This document shows, one piece after another, positions 37,301-46,955 of a stretch of DNA of 64,000 nt. Each line of letters begins with the position of its first letter. Within the stretch, counting starts at the first letter, position 1. The position numbers and the translations under genes are program-made. Source of the DNA: Lamellibrachia satsuma (taxonomy: Eukaryota; Annelida; Polychaeta; Sabellida; Siboglinidae); contig BSQZ01000060.1 of the NCBI GenBank assembly GCA_033239005.1, forward strand, positions 3,419,001 through 3,483,000, written 5' to 3'. Under the pieces are notes generated by a model, which was given only the letters and a program-made list of their open reading frames with translations, was not told where the DNA came from and did no database searches.

Positions 37301-39428
37301 TGAAATGTATTGCTGTTGCTTTAATTTACACTAACATAACATTACAATTTCACAGTAATAAAGTGTAGTGATGAAGGTTCCCACTGTGAAGACACAAGAG
37401 TGCTCTCTCTGCCAGCTCCATTCACTGCCTTTGCTACAACACAGTAAAGAGGAGAGTTGGTCGCGGCGTTGGTCAGAGCCAAGGACAACTTGTCAATGTA
37501 ACCGTGCTGTGACAGTCCCACACTGTGAAATGCCAATACATCTGTTTGTCCTACAATGTGAGGGAGGGATGGGGATTTACTGTCAGAACTACCTCAATGA
37601 AAGTATGCAAGTTTGGAATCCCACAGTAAGGAAGAAAATATTATGCATGATGTTGAACATGCACTGACATTACCACAAAGAAATACTTAAAGCCAGTGCA
37701 ACAGTGAATCCAACACACCGTCATCAACACATATTTCAAGTATGGACAGCGAGATCAGCAACTTAAAATTAATGTTCTCAAAGACCAAACAAAAAACGAG
37801 TACAGCTGAAATGTTTTACAGATTGTGTGACTGTTAATATCGTTGACCCCATTGTGTACTATAGCCAAAATTGGCTCCTAAGAACATACCAGAATTAGAA
37901 TATCTGGTATATACCCAAGTTAGCATCAGCACTCTACAGTAAGCCCTAAGCTATGGTCACATATCACTACATTTCTAATATGTAGCAGCCATATGTGTAT
38001 GCCTAATTCAGAGCAAATAATAATAAAAGATATTAACTGTCTTAGATTAACAAGATTTGCCATCCACGCCAAAGGCCCATATGGCAAGTGGACAAGGAAG
38101 CCATTGGCTTATCGAGAGTCCAACATTTCTAATCTATGTGTAACCTGCCCTCCTGAGATGTGTCAACCTTGTTTTTAAACATATTCACACTTCTAGCAGT
38201 TATACAATCCATAGACAACTTGTTCCATTCATTTAGTGTCCTCTGTTAGAATACTTCCTGATGTCCAATTTACACTGATCCTTTACTAATTTTACCTCTT
38301 CTCCTCTAGATTAGTAATGATTATTTTTACTGCTTTTACTACTTAGGGTAGTCATGAACAAAAAAACATTTTCTTCATAGAATTTGCATTGTAATGTACA
38401 TGTCTAGGTCTTTTTATATTATTATTATATTATATTATTTTATAAGTTAAGTATATGAGCTGCATGAAACCAAGTTGCATATACAACTAACTTTACCTTC
38501 TGCAGTCCCTATGCCAACATAGCATTCACTGATATCACTCTCGCCATCCACTGTTCCCCATGAGGCCTGGATGCCATTTTCATCATTGTGAACAATCATC
38601 AAACTAGCCATCGATTAGTTCCTCAGATTCTCCCAAGAGGTTGCCCACGTGCACAAATGACATCTATAAATAGAAAAGTAAAACATCATCTACAATGGCC
38701 AATGATGTCATGTGTACCAAAAGTACACTCAGTATGCAGTTACAAGCAAAACATAGCAGTTAAGACATTTATGCACTGGAGAGCTCGTAATATTTCCGCT
38801 CCTAAAAAAGTGTGTTTCCAGAATACATGTGTTTGTTATGAAGCAAATTCATATCATTAAAAACAGCACAGTGTCACATTCCTGGGGCTAGTGACAGTCT
38901 GTTTGACACCCACTCCTACATCTGTTTGCTGAAACACCAATTAATTTGACTTCATTGGGAAGTATTCAGCAATGCCTCAACCAGTGCACAAAATGTATTC
39001 ATTCGTGCAAATCCATCAGAGTTTTATCAGGTATTCAGCTGAATGAATGGATGAAACTGGTTTACAACTGTGCCATCATATTGTGACCCTGTGACTTTTA
39101 TGTATCTGGCATTAGGCCCAGGCCTTTACATTTATTCTCCATTATAACGGTATGCAGTGAATATACACCGACAGTTGTAACCCTTTTTAGAGTCGTTGGT
39201 ACAACCTGGCATTTAGGGCGCTGTATTGACATTTCCCAATTTACGGTAATAACTGTGCGGAATAACGGATGAGCAGACGGGGTATGCTTGTAACAAGTAA
39301 TGGTTGTTCTTTTTCCATTTTTCATTTTCATAAAGTTAAACAGTTCTTCACAGTAATTAAGTAAATTCTAGTTAGTCAGTCTGCCATATAACGCTGTCAC
39401 ACTCAATTGCTCTGCTGTGTGAATAAAC

Positions 39429-39463
<35 letters not shown>

Positions 39464-41925
39464 CCTTAATGAAATTTTATTGGTTTGGGGACCCGTGGAG
39501 CGCTGCAGGTCACAATATCATAGCAGTAGAGCAAGTAATTTTGGGGTATATATATATATTTTTTAATAGCTGTTAATCCAATATTAAATTAATCAATAAT
39601 TTTTTTCCATTTCTGTCTTGTCACTTTTTACAGATATGCTTGATTAGTTTTTTTCCATTTGTGTCTTGTCACTTTTTACAATAATTTCAATGATATGCTT
39701 GATTAGTTGATCTGGTTTGATGTGACAGTTGACCATTGGTGTAGTGGACAACGGCCAGCTTTACCCCGTTCACTTGGACTAGATACTGATATAAGATAAT
39801 GACCATACATTCAGTGGTGTTGGATTAACTAACAGACCGTTGGTGTAGTGGTCAGCAGCCAGCTGTCCTGTTCACTTGGACTAGATACTGATATAACATA
39901 ATGACCACACCTTCTGTGGTGTTGGGTCAACTAACAGACTGCTAGTGTAGTGGACAGTGGCCAGCTCTGCCCTGTTTACTTGGGCTAGATACTGATATAA
40001 GATAATGACCATATCTTCTGTGGTGTTGGGTCAACTAACAGACCGTTGGTGTAGTGATCAGCAGCCAGCTCTGCCCTGTTCACTTGGACTAGATACTGAT
40101 ATAAGATAATGACCATACCGATGGTGTAGTGGACAGTGGCCAGCCCTGCCCCATTCACGGCCGTCACATGCATCCTGTAATGTGCACCGATCTTCAGACC
40201 GAGAGCCTCATCTGTTGACCACGCAGTGGCGCTGGCTGGCACAATCTTCCATCCGGACCTAACGATTTACAGCAACATGTGATTGAGCAGTACTCACAGC
40301 TAACAGTGTTGCTATTGAATGCACATGTAAAAAATCAGTCATTAGGTTAGGTCTGCATTCATTGCACCCAGATTTCATATCTATACTCATTTAAATGATT
40401 CCATTTCACGTAGCAACTACAGTATTACAAGGCATGACTCTGGTTATTTATGAAACTAAATTTTTGCCTAAACCATTAAGGGACTATTAGGATGGAAGTG
40501 ATGTCTCTCCAGAGAGTTGAAAGATGGAGCTATGTTCTTCTTGGTGTGTAGTACAACCTTCCTGCTACTGGGGCCTAAAACATTAAGGGTCTATTAGGTT
40601 ATTTGATTTGCAACTTAAATCCTAGCAACTGTTAAATGACACTGCTGAATTCCTCATTTGTACTGAGTAAGCACAGTTAGTGTGCAATCATGAAATATAA
40701 CATTATATATTTACCTGTAGGTTTTCTGTATATGTTGACAAGATAACTTTTTAGGTCAGATTCTGGGTCAGCAAATTGCCTCCAGGTGCTAGCAACAGTG
40801 GATGCCTCTGACAAGTACTTCTCATACTCATTAGGGTTCTTGTCATCTTTAACAACACCCTTCACTGGGGGTATCATGTCAACAGACACTGCAACAAATG
40901 TGGGGTGACATCCGTGTCAGTCAGAATGATGAAGACAAGATAATAACTTCTGTGAATGAGATTTTAATGTGACACGTTCTATAAATAACACATTAGACCT
41001 GGCTGTACTTATTTAATAAACCATTGCTTATAGACACATTGATGCCTGTAAGTACATACAGTTGTACCCTACCTCCATCTGAGTTCACCGTCATGTTCCT
41101 TTTAATGAGGCCACAATTGACTGCGGTGACACTGATAAAGTAGACAGCTTCGTGTTGTAAGTGTAGGCCGTCCACACACTGACTTGTCACATCGTATGAC
41201 AGTTGTGTATAAGGTACAATGTCATCTGAGCCAGCAGACGTCCTGAGAGCGATTACATATTTGGCTGAAAGAAAACCACCCATAGTACAGTGCAACTTTT
41301 GAATTGATTAATAATACAAAACACCATATCTATATCACAATAGTCACTCAGTGACATACCTATAAGTATACTACTTTGAATGAACCATAGGTAAGTATTA
41401 TACTTCTGTTCACACTCTTTCCAACAAACTATTAATTATACCTAAATTCCAAATGCTGCAAAACTTTTTTTATTTTACAAGCCCTGGAATAGGTGGAGAT
41501 CTGTCCACTATGATTGGTTTGTCTGTGTGGCCGATTGCCCTCAGGCCAACTTAAACATAACATTCACTTAATCAATTCGTAACTATGTCGGCAAACTACA
41601 ATCTGGTTACAAAAACTTTTGACGCTGCCAATATTTACAATAATAACTGAGAGTATATTCTCAGGACATTATAAGGACAGTCAAATCAAATAACACAACC
41701 TTGAAGACCATGTCCATAAACTAAAGTGCGTACTGCCTGTATACTTTTACAATGAGATTAGAACAAACCATTATTGGAGACTTGTGTCTTCACCCAGACT
41801 ACCACGCCATCAGGAATGTGATAGTATGACTTATGTTGGATGTGGGTGTAGTTGTCCACAGCTGTCCAGCTGACGACATACGTGTCCCTTCTGCTTCGAC
41901 CCAGACCCATCTCTGCACTCTTGAT
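28201..41925 (-). CDS. large FN3-module extracellular protein (gene span)
   Basis: At least nine minus-strand exons share one module pattern: a TPP/GVV start, a W..F.DPES core strand, an IG..DDIVPY-type turn, and AVNGAG..S near the end. The pattern matches the FN3-like repeats of very large secreted or membrane proteins in amphioxus, molluscs and relatives; their molecular roles are mostly unknown, probably adhesion or recognition. Exons at 41264 and 40888, and at 38603 and 37550, join in phase. Other joins fail (40715 to 40258, 32206 to 31874), and two exons contain frame breaks, so the gene is either decaying, missing exons in my model, or affected by assembly error. No signal peptide or membrane segment was found within the span. 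The membrane-protein tail at 48.8 kb belongs to a separate, upstream gene because it ends with a stop and poly(A) signal. Confidence 0.6.
28545..28715 (-). repeat. 66-69-bp repeat, three units, containing a donor site
   Basis: Each unit contains ccaatctcccacctgttc, the reverse complement of the exon end and donor (gaacag/gtgggagattgg) at 28708. Confidence 0.88.
28708..28847 (-). CDS. exon, probably of the FN3-module gene
   Basis: Bounded by an acceptor (ctcgcagcccag) and gtggga donor. It reads TSDKMLAGGFPSADDLTAQY, then FIVDPESTRDKTDRYLRNR. It lies between two tandem arrays that copy its own borders. No named domain recognised. Confidence 0.5.
28841..29185 (-). repeat. about 65-bp minisatellite containing a splice acceptor
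   Basis: Five or more units of ctgggctgcgagtgcaa.. then cactttacacttcaagtcag. On the minus strand the gcagcccag acceptor of the exon at 28847 recurs, in full or altered, in the units. Confidence 0.9.
29215..29404 (-). CDS. FN3-like exon
   Basis: The acceptor (tgcttgtgtag) precedes LGVIIPGVTIKTQPPNVDNM, SVDDTEPFDDTTTDIPAVKT and QDGVGVTWDKPPKDENIDSI. The GVTWDKP strand and DDTE run fit the N-terminal half of the FN3-like module of this gene family. The donor is unclear, near 29215. Confidence 0.5.
29577..30120 (+). mobile_element. LINE ORF2 C-terminal fragment
   Basis: It encodes RKARRAFAALKNIWKTNKIS, RLFKSNVLSVLLYAAESW, then after a frameshift near 29866 and a TAG at 29886 IGHVCGMPLTSIPRVAMRW and KRARGRSKEMWRRSVEQEM to the stop before 30120. 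This is the post-RT tail of an APE-type LINE (RTE/Jockey-like), 5'-truncated and inactive. Confidence 0.8.
30377..30742 (-). mobile_element. possible LINE C-terminal fragment
   Basis: A 121-residue frame ends RNRGRPKLRFKDIVKGNL and DSKQWYLVADERPIWR, a motif of LINE ORF2 C termini. The earlier Cys-rich half (CDVGVCQRCW, CSNCLWKCG) is not recognised. Confidence 0.5.
31108..31370 (+). mobile_element. tRNA-derived SINE, second type
   Basis: The tRNA-like head ggcacggcagtgtagtggct has an A-box-like tagtggctagca and a B box agttcaagacc at 31161-31171, followed by a non-tRNA body. Distinct from the main SINE family here. Confidence 0.6.
31626..31874 (-). CDS. FN3-like exon with a 38-bp duplication
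   Basis: The acceptor (gtccctgcag) is followed by SQVFCTPSCQADETQVIHFD and SSERLLQLYFVTVKAVTGSG, then a stop. A 38-bp direct duplication (31673-31709 and 31711-31747) repeats the YFVTVK.VTGSG codons, and 38 is not a multiple of three. Skipping one copy restores GRSSTGVYIDTTPPVIQ, the proper module end. Confidence 0.65.
31895..32055 (-). repeat. about 65-bp tandem repeat, 2.5 units
   Basis: Units share ctgatctgaaacac and ggtaatcagg. The array lies just upstream (minus sense) of the acceptor at 31875. Confidence 0.8.
32206..32335 (-). CDS. FN3-like exon
   Basis: Bounded by an acceptor (gtgacttgcag) and gtaatt donor. It reads LCHFGATFQGSSHPVVEFQ and AAIGTTAYSQDIVMFHK, the middle of an FN3-like module (core strand, then IGTT turn). 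Confidence 0.65.
32340..32475 (-). repeat. about 25-bp tandem repeat, five units
   Basis: Units of cacatcaacagaggtgagac. On the minus strand the last unit merges with the acceptor ttgatgtgacttgcag of the exon at 32335. The CR1 insertion starts at the other edge. Confidence 0.85.
32458..33183 (+). CDS. CR1 ORF1, SGNH/GDSL esterase-type protein
   Basis: 241 residues are open; the first few come from host repeat, so the natural start is lost. The SGNH blocks are visible: VFMGDSIIRK (nucleophile Ser), LMHVGTNNAEK (Asn block) and FFIRDGLHLTGKG (Asp-His pair). CR1 ORF1 proteins of many animals carry this esterase domain; its role in retrotransposition is unresolved. This ORF is uninterrupted while the downstream ORF2 is broken in several places. 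Confidence 0.88.
   Translation: MRQCHINDIIDDRRQRMQQKRGKRVSGEGLPGGKTVKVDDRRERGHTSSVQQERSFADVVSQGKARKARVFMGDSIIRKVDKIVNRGDDITVCLPGAKVEDIAEKAGQVMGGGTGGAVLMHVGTNNAEKEGTSAIIGKYRRLIKTLKEAQVGQIVLSGILPIMGGRGEEYRNCRWMAINTQVQKICMEEGVGFIDMWLNFVGRGDFFIRDGLHLTGKGAAVLACEFVRVVDDGTGTIDYLN
33270..33860 (+). pseudogene. CR1 ORF2, APE endonuclease region, deleted
   Basis: FVCLNASSIVNKK, then VISITESWANED (catalytic Glu) and CVIMGDFNHGHI (Asp/Asn block) are present. A TAG follows at 33708. After LEPTRGEKK the sequence jumps to HLSKEAIRK, so the DLVLTN and SDH blocks that normally follow are missing. The endonuclease cannot be functional. Confidence 0.85.
33861..35732 (+). pseudogene. CR1 ORF2, reverse transcriptase and C-terminal region
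   Basis: RT blocks are clear: KMKDNKSPGVDGIPPKLL, NYRPVSLTSVVCKLLE, YLDFQKAFDKVPH, GVPQGSVLGPILFLIYI and the active-site FADDTK. The C-terminal region (YCIQAWRPYRKK, then ERIQRRATKMIPEL) ends RYLIRAGYT. A frameshift at about 34330, TGA at 35000 and a frameshift near 35335 separate the frames. Confidence 0.92.
35886..36047 (-). CDS. possible exon of the FN3-module gene
   Basis: An acceptor (ttgctcggcag) and a strong gtatgt donor bound about 160 bp. Two frames are open; one reads SSSFTLTRDNKCSCLMRHSC and MAGPLENVFYPPETTACFHT. Weak evidence, based mainly on splice sites and composition. Confidence 0.35.
36048..36440 (-). repeat. about 51-bp minisatellite, eight units
   Basis: Units include gtctgacaatgacagcaaca and cagatgtcacacac. 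The array ends at the acceptor of the possible exon at 36047. Confidence 0.93.
36455..36557 (-). CDS. possible FN3-like exon with frame break
   Basis: After an acceptor-like gccatcaag it reads GNVAGVVSDS; a shifted frame reads DGPDTQLLIDYQMDKSEVTV then TVQW. Together they resemble the start of a module, but need a one-base shift within about 15 bases. Confidence 0.35.
36558..37012 (-). repeat. about 41-bp minisatellite, 11 units
   Basis: Unit ggcactacaacatacaatga then acacttatttaatactt. The first unit overlaps the acceptor of the possible exon at 36557. Confidence 0.95.
37385..37550 (-). CDS. FN3-like exon, second half of a module
   Basis: The acceptor (acattgtag) is followed by QTDVLAFHSVGLSQHGYIDK, LALTNAATNSPLYCVVAKAV and NGAGRESTLVSS. 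The leading two bases complete the codon left open at 38497, giving IGTAEGQTDVLAF, exactly the module's turn. The donor near 37385 (gtggga) is tentative. Confidence 0.75.
38041..38300 (-). mobile_element. CR1 3' fragment
   Basis: The reverse complement matches the CR1 end at about 35600-35830, with more divergence (for example gaatggaacaagttgtc). Confidence 0.75.
38497..38603 (-). CDS. FN3-like exon, first half of a module
   Basis: An acceptor (cgatggctag) and gtaaag donor bound LMIVHNDENGIQASWGTVD and GESDISECYVGIGTAE. ASW..VDGESDI..CYVGIGT is the core-strand signature of the module. In phase with the exon at 37550. Confidence 0.75.
38604..39734. other. intron, no gene seen
   Basis: Contains (TA)n at 39431-39461 and a short duplication near 39600-39690 (tttttccatttctgtcttgt repeated as tttttccatttgtgtcttgt). 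Confidence 0.5.
39735..40118 (-). repeat. 102-105-bp tandem repeat of an exon end
   Basis: Four units with starts at 39739, 39842, 39944 and 40049 (the next, 40123, is in the exon). On the minus strand each carries a decayed copy of the exon end (AGLATVHYT as RAELAADHYTNGLLVDPTP in one unit) plus its donor region. Confidence 0.85.
40119..40258 (-). CDS. FN3-like exon, second half of a module
   Basis: Reads SGWKIVPASATAWSTDEALG, LKIGAHYRMHVTAVNGAGLA and TVHYTIG, ending at a gtatgg donor. Y.MHVTAVNGAGLA is the last strand of the module. Its start phase does not match the exon ending at 40715. Confidence 0.7.
40715..40888 (-). CDS. FN3-like exon, first half of a module
   Basis: The acceptor (catttgttgcag) and gtaaat donor bound VSVDMIPPVKGVVKDDKNP, NEYEKYLSEASTVASTWRQF and ADPESDLKSYLVNIYRKPT. 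It joins in phase to the exon ending at 41073 (SDGG-VSVDMIPP). The VD..PP..GVV linker and W..FADPES core are diagnostic of the family. Confidence 0.82.
41073..41264 (-). CDS. FN3-like exon, second half of a module
   Basis: The acceptor (gttttctttcag) and gtaggg donor bound AKYVIALRTSAGSDDIVPYT, LHLQHEAVYFISVTAVNCGL and NMTVNSDG. SDDIVPY and Y.ISVTAVN..L are module hallmarks; three Cys and an NMT glycosylation site fit an extracellular protein. Confidence 0.82.
41769..41925 (-). CDS. FN3-like exon next to a CR1 end
   Basis: Reads AEMGLGRSRRDTYVVSWTAV, NYTHIQHKSYYHIPDGVVVW and VKTQVSNNG before a possible gtttgt donor. SW..V.NYTHI..SYY.IPDGV..WVK is a module variant of this family. The exon's 5' border is uncertain, because the frame stays open right up to the CR1 end at 41926; an acceptor (cgaagcag) inside could shorten it. 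Confidence 0.65.
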
Positions 41926-43563
41926 ACAAGATTTAACAAGATTGCCATCTCGAACAACAAGTTCCAGATGGCAAGTGGACGAGAGTCCAACAATTTTCTC
42001 ATCTATGTGTAGCCCGCCCTTATCAGATATCTGTCAATTCTATTTTTAAACATATTCACACTACTAGCATTAACACAATCATTTGGCAGTTTGTTCCATT
42101 CATTTATCACCCTCTGTTAGAAAGAGTACTTTCTCATGTCCAACCTACACTGCTCCTTAACTAATGCTGCTTTGTGTCCTCTGGTTCTACTGCCTTCTTT
42201 AAGTTTGAAGAACATATTCCTATCAACATCCTCATAACCGTTCACTATTTTAAACACTTCTATTTGGTCTCCTCTTAGTCTCCTGGTCTCTAGTGTTGTC
42301 AAACCACATTGTAATAAGCGACTTTCGTAACTAAGGTCTCTTAATTCTGGAATCATCTTAGTTGCTCTTCGTTGTATTCTTTCTAGCTTATCTATGTCTC
42401 TTTTACGATATGGCCTCCATGCTTGAATACAATATTCCAAATGTGGTCTAACTATTGCTTTGTACAGGGGTACAATTAGATGTTTCTCCTTATACGTGAT
42501 AGTTCTCCTAATTAGCCCTAGAATTTGACTTCCTTTCGAAGCAGCAATCCCACATTGCTCTGAAACTTTCATGTCAGCATTAAATGTTACTCCTAAATCT
42601 TTTTCTTGTGTGGTTCTACCTAGTATAGCATCTCCCATTTTATATTCCTCGTCCATATTTCCATGTCCTATGTGTATACATTTACACTTCCCAAAATTGA
42701 ATAACATTTGCCATTTTTCTGACCATTTAACTAATTTTTCCAGATCATCCTGTAAACTTTGGTTATCTGTATCATTAGTAACCTTTCTGAATACTTTTGT
42801 GTCATCTGCAAATTTGAGTACTTTGCTAGATATGTCATCCTCCAAATCATTTATATATATTAAAAACAGTATAGGGCCTAATACTGATCCCTGTGTTACC
42901 CCACTCAAAACAATCTACTATTACTCTCTGTCTTCTGTGTGTAAGCCACTTTTCTATCCAGTTGATTACATTATTGCCTATACCATGGGCTTTTAGTTTA
43001 AGTAACAATCTTTGATTTGCACTTTATCGAAAGCTTTCTGAAAATCTAAGTAGACAACATCCACTGGTGACTCGTCATCTACCCACTTTGTAATTTCTTC
43101 TAAAAAAACATAAGAGATTGGTTAGACATGACCTTGCTTTTAGGAATCCATGTTGAGATGTATTTCTTAATTTATGTTTTACGAGGAATTCCACCATGTG
43201 GTCTCTAATTAATGTTTCGAGTAATTTACATACAACTGATGTTAAACTCACTGGTCTGTAATTTTCTGGCTTCTTCCTCGATCCCTTCTTAAATAGCGGC
43301 GTAATGTTTGCTTCTTTCCATTCTGAAGGAACTATTCCTTCTTCTAGTGACAAGTTTTGGTGATATCCCATCCAGGTGATTTATTATCTTTCATCTTCTT
43401 AATTTTCTTTGCTATCATTTCAGGAGTTACAAATAACTGCCCTAAATGTTCTGATTTACTGCCCTCAAATTTAGTCAATGGAACTGGAAGTGAGCTGATA
43501 TCTTCTGTGGTAAAAACTGAGCTGAAATACTCATTCAGGATCTCTGCCATTTGGAACCCATCT
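41926..43563 (-). mobile_element. CR1-clade LINE, copy 2, 5'-truncated
   Basis: Same family as copy 1 and very similar in sequence, but in opposite orientation. It starts inside the RT region (MAEILNEYFSSVFTTED) and has all later blocks, including GSVLGPILFLIYIND and FADDTK. A stop falls at 42117 (KYSF then TAA), and there are frame breaks near 42905, 43080 and 43350. The 3' end again has ttgttaaat repeats. Confidence 0.93.
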
Positions 43564-44261
43564 AAGACACATGATCACTGCAGCAATGATGGATTAATCA
43601 GCAGACATTAGTTTAGTTAACAAACTAGGATGAAGCATTATCTCTATGCCTGCAAAACCTTAACATGGTCGCCAATGCCTTGGCAATGGGAAACGTAACA
43701 GTCACTGAGTCAGGAGGCTGAACCTAAGGCTAAGCCTTAGGCTTAACAACCACAAAACAGTCACTCATGCCTCTGGTACTCATGACTTTTATCTGGCTGA
43801 TAACATTCGTGATATCAGCAAACAGTGTCATTCCCGTTATGTAGCGGCAAAATACATTTTGACATACTTTTTCACTTCCTACCTTTGTAAGCATACAGTT
43901 CTGTGTGTGTCCTGCGGCATGGTTGCTAATCTGTCCGCTACGCGTGTCGTGGTTGCTTATCTGTCCGCTATGTGCTTGGCAGACTGTCTACGAACTTCGA
44001 ACCGCAAGTAATGCTACGAATTGTGTGAGTAATATGCTTTGGCGACGCGTAAAATGTCTGTGCGAATGATTTAAAACTGCCGTTTATTAACGCAAAATGA
44101 CATTCGTTGACCGGTGCTGTTTTGCTGCCACATGTCGTGATATTCAAGGATCGCTGACCTGTTTGTGGGACGTTGACTCTGCAATGATTAACGCAAAAGC
44201 GGGTCGGTCATTAGCCGACGCGAGGGATAATAAAAATCAGCCTTCCTCGACGTAGAGACTC
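43564..44261. other. no gene seen
   Basis: Contains a short palindromic run (cctaaggctaagccttagg) at about 43729-43747 and CpG-rich unique DNA. Confidence 0.45.
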
Positions 44262-45010
44262 TAGGCAAAGTCAATCGCCCTACATTGTTTTTCTATCTGG
44301 CTGTTGCTACTAGTACGGCGAAGATCTCGCTCGGCCGAAACGTAAGTATTTTCATGAAACGTGAAACCATACAAAAACGCCATAAACAGAGCAATAAACA
44401 CGTCTTTCGTGTCTGTATGCATTCTTATATGTATATCACTAAAGTTACCTGACAATAACCATGTAAAAGTGTGAAATTATTACCTTTTTGTCAGAACGCA
44501 TGTGCTTGTCAAGGTTTGTATATAACCGGATGTTGTTGTGAGCGAGATTAGCAAGCGGGATTTCCATAGATCTATATAAGGTCACGCTAAGAATTGCCGT
44601 CTGCTGGCCATAGAGTTACATCATTAATAATGCCCCTATAAACTACTAACTTACTAACGGGTGTTTTATTTATGTCTGTGCTGCTGGCCCATTCTGGCCT
44701 CATTCTACACGAAATCGCGTTTGATCACGTGACGCAAAGGCAACATCACATGCACAGTATGGCGGCTAATTGTGAAATGTTTTCTATGTCACCGATAAAA
44801 GTACTCATAAGTCATTATTTGGAGCACATTTCTTCAGTTTCTTGACGCCCAATCATCGGTTGTATGTCACGGAATACACATGTGGAACGGTTAGTGCGTA
44901 TCGGTTTTAAAACTTAAGTTATTAGTTCCGTAGCCAAATGGCTACGGAACTGCCAAATTGGCGAGTTAGCAAATGCCCGACAGGCCTTTCGCCCCAGAGA
45001 CGAAGAGCGG
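44262..45010 (+). repeat. dispersed repeat R2, copy 2
   Basis: Second copy of 7791-8530. The terminal palindrome here is ccgtagccaaatggctacgg. Confidence 0.85.
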
Positions 45011-45865
45011 GGCGAAAAATTTTGCCTATATAGGCTATAGAGACTCTAGTGACTCGATCAGGACTTGACATGGAATTCAGAGAGATGACACGACACTTGC
45101 CGTGGACTTGGAGGTCATTAACTTGAGACTTAGACTTGCCATTATGTTACTTACCAACAAGTCTGTTAATTTATGCGGATTTGTTTCAAATTTACGGAAC
45201 AGTCACTAGGAAGTTTTCCGGCGAAACCTGGCGGATTTCGTTTGGTATAAGAAATATTTCGTATTCCGATAGATGGCGACACTTGATCGGAATCTGAACG
45301 CTACATGTGTCGAGTAACCAAGGAAAATTGTAAATATGGATTTCAACAAAAACACGTCTGTAACTGCTGACTGCAGTTTCTAATAAAAATATTATTTGTT
45401 TAAAATCCTGATGTGCAGTTATGTGATTACATTATCAAACCCTTATCACATAAAAGGCGTGCGAGGACACACACGAACAAACACAAACACGAACACTCGC
45501 AAATGTATATCCTGGTGCTTCCCATCCCAGAATATACCCCGGGTATATTCTAGTGCAACCCAGAATAGTTATATATTTTTAGAAGGGGTAAATTTTAAGA
45601 GGTAAAAGGTACGTTCTTATCAAGGGCGGGTCTCGATCAGTCGTAGTCATATGTCATTTTAATTAAGAACTGGGGGAGGGGCGTTCTACTTACATAAGGG
45701 TTAATATTAGTCGGCTGCTAATGCTTCAGCCTTTACATTGACACTAGTTCCGATGTTTATTTACGTTGTCCTTTACCGTAATAGTTGCCACGGATACGGG
45801 GAGTATAAGACCCCCTCTCCATGGCCTAGGGCTTGTGACTCATAAAATCCCTGGATCCGCTACTG
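45011..45865. other. no gene seen
   Basis: Intergenic, unremarkable. Confidence 0.4.
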
Positions 45866-46185
45866 CTTATATAGCACGGTATCCAGTCCTTGGAACTGTT
45901 CAAAGCGCTTAACGCTTTACACCCTGACAGACCTGTTCATTCCCACGCCATCTCGACTTCTCTGAGAAGAATTCAGCCACGTTACAATTACTGCACGAAG
46001 ATTATTCGCTCATATATCCACCTCTGTCTGTAGCCAGGTAGTCATTTATACAGCTGAGTGAACTGGGGCAACGTGGGATGAACGGAATTGCGAAAGCTTC
46101 AAAAAGGCAGCAAGAGGATTCGAACCCGGGTTCTCTCGATTCAGAGCCCTACATTCGAACCGCTACACTACCGCGCCCACAAGAC
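45866..46185 (-). mobile_element. tRNA-derived SINE
   Basis: On the minus strand the tRNA-like head (gcggtagtgtagcggttcg; B box ggttcgaatcc at 46116-46126) is followed by the family body and ends gcgctttgaacagttcc then gctatataag. Confidence 0.85.
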
Positions 46186-46431
46186 CTTGCACCGAATCGC
46201 ATATAACTTAACACCAGTGTTTATTTATAACACCGTTTTTAGCATGTATTTACTGGATAGATTGTTGATGATGTACAGTCGAAACTTTCTATTAGGGTAA
46301 CGAAAGGAACTGGTTCAACGTAACGATAACAACAAGGTGATCTTAATTTATACAGAACATAGTCACCGGAGCATAACGGGCATTCAAAAGCGTCAGGCGT
46401 AATAGAAAAAATATAAATGGAAGTTCCTACA

Positions 46432-46735
46432 TAGCGCGGTAATACCCGGTATGCAGTTCGTAGGACCTTTCAAAGCCCTTTACACTTCTCCCTTTGGCAA
46501 ACCTGTTCATTCCAACACCAACTCGACTTCTCTTTGAAGCAATCAGCCACGCTGCAATTACTGCGCGAAGACTAATCGGTCACATATCCACCATTGTGTA
46601 TAGCCAAATGCTTATTATACAGCTGAGTGAACTGAAGCAACGCGGAGTGAACATAATTACCCTTACTTCTAAAGAGGATTCGAACCCGGGTTGTCCGATA
46701 TTTCGACCACTACGCCACCGCCGACCACCGAGACT
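46432..46735 (-). mobile_element. tRNA-derived SINE
   Basis: Same family and orientation as the previous SINE; B box at 46676-46686. Confidence 0.82.
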
Positions 46736-46794
46736 TGGTATATTGTTGGTCGTGTGGTATTTTGCAATTCTTCTATTTTTAATAACTTATTTTA

Positions 46795-46955
<161 letters not shown>

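Noticed and set aside
46061..46130. Possible tRNA gene on the minus strand
   Set aside because: A and B boxes are present but the cloverleaf is not closed, and the sequence continues into the SINE body shared with other copies.
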